The notes beneath the pieces were generated by a model. The model saw only the letters and a list, made by a program, of their open reading frames with translations, did no database searches and was not told the DNA's origin. 64,000 nt of DNA, taken from Mariannaea sp. PMI_226 (taxonomy: Eukaryota; Ascomycota; Sordariomycetes; Hypocreales; Nectriaceae). A program made the translations under genes and the position numbers. Position 1 is the first letter of the stretch. Each line of letters starts with the position of its first letter. Location: contig JANFOG010000005.1 in assembly GCA_024336345.1 (NCBI GenBank), positions 2,852,001-2,916,000 on the forward strand, given 5' to 3'. Below, piece by piece: positions 55,879 through 64,000 of the stretch.

Positions 55879-56920
55879 GGCGGCGGTTGTCGGCTGTGCA
55901 AGTTGACGATGCTGGCTGATGTTACGACTGAGCTCCCACTGACCTTTTGGAAAAATTCGAGGGCTTTGGCGCGAGTGGGGCTCGGGTCACACACACGTAG
56001 TGGGTAATTTTCAAAGGGCGGTCAGTCGTGGCAATTAGGGCAAGCAAGGCTGGACCTTGCGGGTGAATGTCGGCTGAAGAAGTACTCTATACAAACTCGA
56101 ATCATCTTTGTCCACGTGATGTGATGCTTCAACTCGTCTCAGATCGGTAGGTGAACACAAGAGCATATTGGCTTTTTTAACCAAGTAGAGAGGGCGGTTT
56201 GCCTTATTGACCTAGGTATACAAGTGAAACTAGTTACACGCAGTATTTACGTGTGGTTTATGGGCATTTTGTACCACGTTTCGCACAGCGGCGAGGTTAT
56301 TCCAGGTCAGGTTGGAGCGAAAGACATGGTAGCTGTCGACCTCATGATGTGACTAGTCTTAATTGCCTTTTTTTTTTTCCTTTTCCGTTTACACGTAGTT
56401 GGTAGTCTCAGACAGAGACACTTGGAAACCGATTCAAGAACCAATCCTGTTCTCTGTAGAAGCTCGTAAGTCTTGAAGCTCTTGGGTGCAGGGTTCGTTA
56501 CGAATAGTGTAGAGGATTTATCATAAGGAAGCCATCTCAATTGCATTTTATTCCTTTGTGAAGCCAAACCCAGACAAATAAAACGTAAAAAAAGAAATTT
56601 CTCTTGATCTCCTTATACCGTCTATTGTTCAGGGTACCTATATATCCACCACCTTGCGCCATTGTAGAGCCCCTACCTGGTATGTATGTCTTTTCTTCTG
56701 GGCAGGTTGGCCACTTATTGCCCACCGCCGTTTGTTCCGATTCCCTTCGAGAAGTATGGCCTAGGCCTATGGCGTATCTAAAATTTCCTAGAGCCGTTGC
56801 TCCTTCTTTTTGTTTTCTTATAATATTGAGTGCTAGGAATTCTCTTCCTATGCTCAGTGTATCACACCCTACTCCCAAACAAAATATGCCGTCATGACAA
56901 TCTGGAAGTACGGCGTGTCG
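55879..56920. other. Intergenic, eL18 promoter and carrier 3' region
   Basis: About 1 kb, mostly without features. The eL18 promoter end contains an E-box at 56112-56120 (minus strand ATCACGTGG). A T-tract lies at 56370-56378. No gene was recognised. Confidence 0.5.
56112..56120. promoter_or_regulatory. E-box upstream of eL18
   Basis: CCACGTGAT on the plus strand, which reads ATCACGTGG toward eL18. It fits the RTCACRTG consensus, as in the eL19 promoter. Confidence 0.4.
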
Positions 56921-58195
56921 TTATAGGGAATGTGGTTCAGGATCCGCTCGAAGGCCGACTAGGAAGTCGCGGGTCATTTCGAAACTCAGCCAACTTGACG
57001 CCATACTAGGGGCGACTTTGAGAAGATTGGGGACGATTCCCTTATAGAGACCTTTGATTCCTTCTTGGGCCACAATAACTCGGATGGCGTCGCCAATGCC
57101 CTTGTACCGGTAACCCATACCTGACATCGTGTTGATCTGGAAGCGTCTCCGGAGCACGTCGCTATCGCTGCTGTTAACGTTCGGCAGGTTCTGGTATGGG
57201 ACTGATGAGAGCAACTCACAAGGGATACGTGCAGGTTTGAGCAACGGCGCCGGAAATTGCACCAGCGAGAAGCTTTCGACCCGCGCTGGGATTCTGCTCC
57301 CCTTCATATGTTAAGGACTTACGCGCCGACTCGTACACCATGAAATTGAGACCGACCTGGAATGGGATGTCAGGGATAAGGTTTGGAGAAGGGAGCTGCA
57401 GAAAGGACTTACGTAGGGCGCGACTCCAGCTATCGTTGGGAGAATACCCCGATACAGTGCCGCGGCACCACCTTCAGTCCTATACATATGTATTAAAGTA
57501 GCCCACAAGCCGGGCAACTTGTCAGGTTTTGACCCTAGCTCAGCGAAACTCGCCGTTTGAATGGAAAGACGAGTCCGGACAATATCGAGAGGATATGTCA
57601 AGAACACGGAAGTGATTCCAGCAATGCCACCGCAAACGAGACGGCTGAACGGGGACAGGTCTGCGCCGGGTGAGGTCTCGAAGAAATTCTGAGAACATCA
57701 GTATCAGTTATGTTCGGGCTAGGAGAGAGGTATGAGGTAGCACAAACCCGTTTGTAGAAGTTGTAACTGCTGAACTGAACGGCTGAGTAGGGTACAATGC
57801 GAATGCAGTTGGTGCCATTGCCACGCATGAATCCTCTCCAGCCCTCCTCCCTCCACATTTTGGCCAGGGCCTGCCCAACTGAAAGTTTGTATGCATCTCG
57901 ACCGACGCTTTGGATTTGCATGAGAATCTTCAGGCGCTCCAAGGGCGACACAACGGTTCGGGAGACGGCGCCGGCGACGCCACCGGCGCAGAATGCAGCG
58001 ACTACGGGTTGAGAGATGCCGTCTTGGAACCGTTCGAGGCGTCTTTGTGTGACGGTCGGCGAATTGATCAAATCTGGTTCCGTCTGTCAAATGTCAGTGG
58101 ATACATCGTCATCTTCAGACAGTCGGGGAGGGTTCAGGTTCAGATATTGATGGCAATCAGGACATATATTGGTTGGATGAGCATACAGTAGACAT
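56921..58195 (-). CDS. Mitochondrial carrier (SLC25), APS/PAPS or CoA type
   Basis: Five exons (58195-58187, 58083-57748, 57688-57413, 57356-57220, 57161-56921) give 332 residues, typical of SLC25. Three carrier repeats are visible through their signatures: SPLERLKILMQIQ (repeat 1), YPLDIVRTRLSIQ (repeat 2) and YPFDVLRRRFQI (repeat 3), each followed by a GxxGLYKG-type block (EEGWRGFMRGN, TEGGAAALYRGI, QEGIKGLYKGI). There are six membrane spans in the inner mitochondrial membrane. The close likeness I recall is to yeast YPR011C (adenosine phosphosulfate carrier) and the SLC25A42/Leu5 CoA group; the substrate is not settled by sequence. Exon 1 is three codons (MST). The last acceptor region offers three in-frame AG sites (CAG, CAG, ATAG); the third restores the canonical YPFDVLRRR. 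Confidence 0.88.
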
Positions 58196-60048
58196 ATTGA
58201 TTGACGATCCAATCGCGCGGATCCTAGCAGATCAATTGGGCTCGACGAACACTTCTACACCCGTTACGAGGACCCTGGTTCCTGGTCGATCCTGACCTGG
58301 AGCATCAACCAAAGTGGCGTTCAGGCGCAGAGATGATTTGCAGTGATATCCCAAGTGATTCAAATCGCTTACTATGTGTTTACCACAGTAGTACGGCGCC
58401 GAGGGCAATCGATGAGATATCTGGGCGACGAGGCTCGAAGCAGGTCGCAGTCGGCAACCATCGGGGGTCAGTCCGGGGCTTGTCTGTTCCTTTTACCCTT
58501 CTCTTTTGCGACGGGGGCTGAGACGAGGATGGAGGCTTGCGCGGCGACAGGGCGGCTGGCCGATTCGCTACGTCGACAGTAGCGGTCGGTCTGCCTTTAT
58601 TGGAGCTTCGCAGAGGTATTTCAGGGACAGATGCAGGGTGTGGCAGTCGGTGAATGAGATGTGGTGCAAGATGGGGCGCGTGAGCCCGGTGATGCGGATG
58701 ACTTCGGGGGTTGCGCGCGTGTGGGCTCCCGGTATTGCCTCGCCCTCGGAGTATGGGGGTCTTTTTCTTGGTGGGGTTTCGTAACTTGACGAAGTGTTTG
58801 GTTGCTGGTAAATTTAGAGAAAGCTTGCCTCAAACCAATGGAACAAAGGAACAAAGACAATACGTTTATAGTGTGATGAGATCAGAATTGGCACGTCGAT
58901 GGAAGTGCCGAGCCTACAACAAGAATAATATGATTGCCTTGTGGTGAAGCTGAACACAGGCCGCCCAAGTTAGGACTGCGAGTGCTGACATCTACTGTGT
59001 ACTGTGTATAAGGGAGTTAAGTTAGCTTGTAGACGGGGTGGCCCCGTCACTGGTTTCGGCTAGCCATCTCAGCTGGAAATGTTACCTACCTACGAAGATC
59101 CCCATACATTGTACAAACGTTATTGGTGGTGCCTGACGACCTTGCCAGGTGTCTTCAGCTAGCACTCCTGAAAAGGTTGCTGGCGCATTGTACGCGTCCC
59201 TATATTCGAGCGGACCGACCTTCTTCCCCCTTCGCCCATCACACAGTTTCTTTCCATCTCCCCTTTTATTTGACTCAAACCGAAAACGAACTTCGTTTAA
59301 ATAGTGATAAAAAAACTATAGCGAGCGGGGTTTACAGATCTGTCTTGAGTTTAGATGACAATGGGTCAATCCCTTCAGCTTACAGTTACCGCCGATTTGC
59401 CCCTTCTTTGGGGTACCTGTGACGTATTCCTGGAACTTGGGAATGCTTGGTCACTTGCTCCTCTGGCTCGCAAGGCTGGAGTTCTCGGTTGCTTCACTAT
59501 CGATCCCCTGGAATGCCCAATTGAGAAACCTCGGCATGTACACATTATTGACTGATGGCCAGAGTGTGCACCTTATACATTAGATGACAGTGATTGTACT
59601 CTATATGGGTAGATTGAGCCCATTATTACAAACGAAAGTATCTCGTCGTTGGGAAGGAAAAAAGATTATATTGATACACGACGAAAGTGCCCCGGAACTG
59701 GCATCCGTGAGACACCTTTTTTCTGTCTTGTTTTGGCATAAAGTGTCTAAACTACCCATGAATTTGTACTTCCCGTTTGAAACGTGTCCCACCAATACCA
59801 CATTCGAGCTGGAGATAAAAAAAAAAAAAGAACAAGGAAAAGGGTTATGCGCGGTTGACCATGTGGCTATCCGGAAAATTCTACGAGGCCACATATCTAG
59901 TCAAACCATCAAACTGGTGCTATAAATGTCGTGCAAGTCAAAAGAAAAAAAGAATAAGAGCAAGCCTCATCCGGGTCAGAAAGCAGAAACTTTTCCTAGG
60001 AAATATCGCCTACAACGGAGGGGCACCCAAATCCCAATAGCGGAGGGT
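58196..60048. other. Intergenic, carrier to SR-protein gene
   Basis: A 1.85-kb spacer with the carrier promoter and the 3' region of the SR gene. Open frames up to ~113 codons lack any recognisable family. A-tracts lie near 59818 and 59945. Confidence 0.5.
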
Positions 60049-61330
60049 TTACTCAGCAACGTCGAGGTCGTCATGAGCCGGAGGAGGGCTGTCCAGAGCT
60101 GCGATTTTGGTCAGTGATTGAGAATATTGGGTGGGTCATGGGGGAGACTTACGCTTTCGCTCTTCGCCATTTGTGCCATTCTCCCGTCGGTCACGATCAT
60201 CGCGATCATCCTTGGAATCTCGCTCGCGGTCGCTGGAACTAGAGAGTTAGTGTCATGGTAGGCCATTTGGAAATTAGAAAACATGACATACCGGTGGTCA
60301 GGGCTGCGAGAGCGATCACGATCACGGCGGCTGTCGCGGTCATAATCGCGGTCACGGTCACGACGATCATCCTTTCGGGGAGAGTATTCACGAGTACTGC
60401 GACGGGGAGAGGGAGAGCGACCGCGACGGGGAGAACGGCCTCCACCGCGGCGGTCACGGTCTCGACCGGACTCAAATCGCCAAGAGGCAGAAGGAGGAGT
60501 GCGAGCCCACTGTTTCAAGTCAGCTTGTAATGAGCAGATATCAATATATGTAGTCGTACCTCAATCTTCAGAAGGTCATCGCGACCAATGCGCTTGTTGT
60601 GCATCTCATGATAGGCATCATCGGCATCACGTCGATCCTCGTACTCAACAAAGGCGAAGCTGATGATGAACGGCTATGTTAGACTGAGAACTTTATTTTT
60701 CACCTGTTATATCGGAGTACCTACAGTCGGCTGGAGGTTGATCTGGGAGCGGGAATATCACAACGGACGAGGCGTCCATAACTAACACCAACGTCGTCAG
60801 TACATGACCCAAGTAGAACATGAAACTCGACACATCGCCGTTGGGGCCCCCTTTGTCAGCATAGCAGGCAAGCCATGCCATGCGGGCACTCTCGCGCCAA
60901 GATTTAAGAGCTAAGGATCTATCGACTCGAACGAACATCGGCTGCGAAGCGAACGAGAAGGCTCATCGAGAAATGGGACAAGAGAAGAAAGAGAAGAATG
61001 TGGAGGCAGGGTAAGGCTTGGGGAGGGGGGCGAAAGGCGCGTGCGAGAACGAGAACGAACGGGGGCGGGCGGAGGACGAGGGAGGGCGACGCAGACGGCG
61101 AGTTGTCGAGCCAAATATTGAATGGCTCGAGAAAATATCGAGTGTTCCGTCGCCATGGGCGTGAACTTTGACGTGGCGCGGCGAAAGACGTGGACGAGGA
61201 GGACGTGTGGGCGAGGAAGGCGAGGGCGTTAGACGAGGTTGACATACCGTTCGAACTCGTAGGCGAGGTCGCGAGCGCGGGTGCCGTGACTGAAGCCGGT
61301 CACGTAGAGGGTAGTTCCACCGCGAGACAT
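60049..61330 (-). CDS. SR-type splicing factor with one RRM
   Basis: Six exons (61330-61248, 60781-60725, 60659-60560, 60509-60292, 60238-60153, 60098-60049) encode 197 residues. The RRM occupies residues 7-80: RNP2 TLYVTGFS, then YEFERYGRLVRCDIP and RNP1-like FAFVEYED, then DAYHEMHNKRIG. The remainder is an RS-like domain rich in Arg-Asp, Arg-Glu and Arg-Ser dipeptides (RRGRSPSPRRSTREYSPRK), ending PLDSPPPAHDDLDVAE. This is the plan of small fungal SR proteins (S. pombe Srp1/Srp2-like), which help select exons; Arg-Asp pairs mimic phosphoserine. The first intron is 466 nt, far above the local norm, a feature of autoregulated SR genes. Exon 5 has two in-frame acceptors 6 nt apart (60238 or 60232). 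Confidence 0.87.
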
Positions 61331-63586
61331 GCTGTTGAGGTTGGATTTGGTGCAATGTAGAAATAGATGAGAATGGAGCTGATGGAGCAGTCCTGAGAAG
61401 CTCGACAGGGAAAGGGCAGAGTGATGGCGCGGTAGTGGGTTGATGATAGATGGTTCTAAGTTGGATCTGGGATGACGAGAACGTATGGGAAACTTTTGTC
61501 CCGGAAAAAAAATGGCTGCTGACATAATGGACAGCGCCTTGACCACCTACTTACACTTACAGTCAGCACATACCTTGGGCAGTTAGCTACCTAACTAATA
61601 ACTGGGTACCTGGTCTGCCAGCCATCTGCGACCTTGCTAAGTTCAATGCTTATCCATCTTGGGACATGTTACTCTTTCTTCGCAAGACTTGCGGAGCCTT
61701 ACCGTTGAATAGCTACGAGGGCAGGTGGAAATCAATTTGATGGAGATTATCAGCTTGTCCTTTTGAACTGATCATTTTATGCCACCTATAAATACTGTGC
61801 CATGGTACTGACTTTGGCCCAGATCCAGTAGAGCAATTGGTGAGATGGGTCACTAGATGAGAATGGTGTTTTCCTCCATCGCTTACTGTGGCCTGCTCAT
61901 GTCGACAGATCAGGCCACAAGAAGGAGGGGCCGCAACTGAGAGGGTAGATGATGAGTTGCGACAGAGGCAGAATCAGACGAAGATGAAATATATAGTAAG
62001 GGTAGTGGTACTCTAGACACTACCTATAAGCAGATGAAGCGGGGATTGCGGACATCACACATACATTATAAGTACAGTCGTGGTCTTCGAAAACTAGGAT
62101 TCTGACGCCCGACTTTCGACTTCTTGACTTCCGGCATTTGGCATTCAATGACCAATGAATGTCCAAGTACAATACAACGGCATCGGATCTCATACGTGGT
62201 GAGAAAACCCCGGACGGAAAAGTCGGCGCGCGCCCGCGCATTCGGAACTTGTGCTGAGTCCGAAGCGGAGTGCCCGGAACCCATAGCTTGCTTGCATGCG
62301 TACCTAATGCAGATGCCTGAAAATGATTATCTGGAGAGAGAGATGCCAATGGTCTTCGTGGATGAGGTCAATAATCACCACAATATCTGTCGCAACGTCG
62401 GGTTAGTATTTTTTTTTTTTTTTTCAATTGCCGGCCCGTCTCGGATGTTGCTTGTAGGATGTTTCTGTAAGCACATGTTAACTTAGACGAAGTAATTTAT
62501 GTAGTAGATCTCTCCCTTCTCGTAATCTATAGGCGCAACAGTATGACCAGCATTCTGAACAGTGGCGAGGCACGTGGAAAGCATCACCGGTTCCAATGTG
62601 AGAATGGAGCACTGCTTGTGACTCATCCCAGGGTGGATAGTGGAAGAATCCAAGGATTTCTCATATTGATGGGTAGCATAATCCAACTTGTTTTATTGTA
62701 GCTAAGAGGCAGCTGCCGAAGGTGTACATCTACTCTATCTATTCACATTGTGTTCGGTCAGCGATAGCCGAACAATGTACCCCGAGAATAGGCACTGATT
62801 GCACGACTTGAACATTAGGCCATGTATTTTCTTCATCTTTCTCTCTTCATCTTTTTTTTTGCCAGCCATTCACTCGCTGGTAATGAAAATTGCCTAGTAA
62901 CCCTGGAGTCTCCGAGGCTCACTGAGACTCCGGCTCGTCCGGACATGGAAACCGAGATTACAAGGTTGATGGTCCAAGGTTTGAGGCTCCTGGCCCAACC
63001 GTGCATTGTGGTACGGCATCCTCGGCGGTAGGGCAATCATGGTAGGTTTTAGTATCTTCGGTACCGTGGGATTTTGGAGTCCCAAAGGCTGACCACACAC
63101 AGGGCTGTGACGTCTGCCGTTCCACCCCTACAACGGATGGAGAGGAGGAGTGGGACAGAATAACCATGTCAGTACTTACATACCAATGTGAACTTGATTC
63201 TCATATAAGCAGTCCGTCTGCTTCAAAGTCCATTCTTAGATCTTATAATACTTGCTCCAATACCATCTGACTCAGCGATCTTATATAACTGCCTCGTTGT
63301 TTACCTTGCCTTACTTCATGACCGACCTATGTATCCCTCGGTCATTCGCCTTTCAACCGGGAAGAAGCAAGCACCACCACCCCTTTTTATCTGAGCTTCC
63401 TATTCTTATCAGGTCAGTCAACCTGAAGCAAGTACGTTTCTGAGTCTGGCAAGACGAGCCATAATTGAGCCACTTTTCTCCGATATTCTTTATTCTCATT
63501 ATTTTCACAATCACCTTGTGCTCTTTCAACCCTTCTCCCTCTACTTTTGATAGCTCAATCCACTGGTACCATCCCTCGACTCCGAG
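61331..63586. other. Intergenic, SR gene to right-edge gene
   Basis: 2.25 kb with no gene I can support. The left part is the SR-gene promoter. A T-tract occurs at 62409-62424. The last 300 bp is pyrimidine-rich (TCTTTCAACCCTTCTCC) and is a likely leader for the next gene. Confidence 0.5.
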
Positions 63587-64000
63587 ATGGCCCCGCACTC
63601 CGGCCCCGGCCGATCTAGTCCCGAGGCCGTCTCGCCGGCACCTCAGCGGCAACACAGATCTCTTGGAGAAGCCCTGCGCGCAGCTGGAGCCGTGCTTGAC
63701 GGAGGTAGAGCAGGATCTGAGACGCCTAGCGAGGAGGACTATGATGAAAATGTCCGTCCAACGCTTGCAAAACCCCGCGTGATCCGGCGGCATCCCGGCC
63801 GTACAGGTGACACCATTGTGCGGACGGAGGGAGCAGCTGTCATGTCAAATTTCGCTTCCAAGTCGACACCTATTGCCGTCCGCCGGGACTCAGGAATTCA
63901 TATTGTCTCCGACGATGACAAAAACCTGTTGCAGCTTTTGCGCGAAAGCTCAGAATGGACGCAGGATTCGTCGCCAAAACGCCGTTCGCGCAAATTTGCG
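63587..64000 (+). CDS. N-terminal part of an unidentified protein, possibly sterol O-acyltransferase
   Basis: An open frame of 138 codons begins at an ATG (CCGAGATGG) and runs off the right edge without a stop. The visible part is polar and looks disordered: PGRSSPEAVSPAPQRQ, a short hydrophobic-helical patch LGEALRAAGAVLDG, acidic SEEDYDE, then RVIRRHPGRTG and SPKRRSRKF at the break. I recall fungal sterol O-acyltransferases (ARE2-like, MBOAT family) having such an N-terminal tail ending in a basic run just before the membrane domain, so that is a guess. The deciding part lies outside the window. Confidence 0.55.
   Translation, partial: MAPHSGPGRSSPEAVSPAPQRQHRSLGEALRAAGAVLDGGRAGSETPSEEDYDENVRPTLAKPRVIRRHPGRTGDTIVRTEGAAVMSNFASKSTPIAVRRDSGIHIVSDDDKNLLQLLRESSEWTQDSSPKRRSRKFA

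Noticed and set aside
57324..57360. Extra intron at GCGCGTAAGTCC in the carrier gene
   Set aside because: GTAAGT looks like a donor, but the reading frame and the conserved YESARKSLTYEG run straight through it.

Overview
The window is nuclear DNA of a filamentous ascomycete, most likely a Sordariomycete and perhaps Hypocreales (the rank below class is inference). The evidence is short introns (about 50-110 nt) with GT...AG ends and CTAAC/CTGAC-like branch sites, several mitochondrial and translation genes of fungal type, a CFEM protein, a fungal DUF6546/F-box protein, and intergenic DNA full of ACCTA/TAGGT/GTACCT words. I built the gene models by hand from splice signals, reading frame and family conservation. 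In every model the exon lengths add up to a multiple of three.

Left arm (0.6-6.8 kb) is compact: an XRCC2-like RecA-fold protein (-) diverges from SOM1 (+) with 81 bp between start codons. COX9 (-) diverges from mitochondrial uL22m (+). A CFEM-domain surface protein (-) follows.

The gene-poor stretch from 6.8 to 16.1 kb holds one DUF6546/F-box gene, homopolymer and hexamer tracts, a 279-bp TA-flanked MITE with ~36-bp terminal inverted repeats, and a short echo of the F-box gene's 3' end. It is the accessory-looking part of the window.

The middle (16.1-42.4 kb) is core: intronless PRP24/SART3 (U6 snRNP recycling), a DHX29-type DEAH helicase, the 2675-residue GCN1, ribosomal eL19, mitochondrial serine hydroxymethyltransferase, and an 898-residue protein joining an isochorismatase-like hydrolase, an AlkB dioxygenase and a GST-like domain.

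Right arm (45.4-64.0 kb): TAF8, RACK1/CPC2 with a U24 C/D snoRNA in its fourth intron, OST3, an unassigned coiled-coil/AT-hook protein, MRM2, eL18, an SLC25 carrier, an SR-type splicing factor, and the first part of a gene running off the right edge.

Themes: mitochondrial biogenesis (SOM1, COX9, uL22m, MRM2, carrier, SHMT), ribosome and translation control (eL18, eL19, U24, RACK1, GCN1, DHX29) and splicing (PRP24, SR protein). GCN1 and RACK1/CPC2 both belong to cross-pathway (general amino-acid) control. RTCACGTG E-boxes sit in four of the housekeeping promoters. I saw no tRNA, rRNA or CRISPR array. The most noteworthy items are the intronic U24 with an apparently diverged second guide, the three-enzyme fusion, the XRCC2-like protein with a degenerate Walker A motif, and the MITE.
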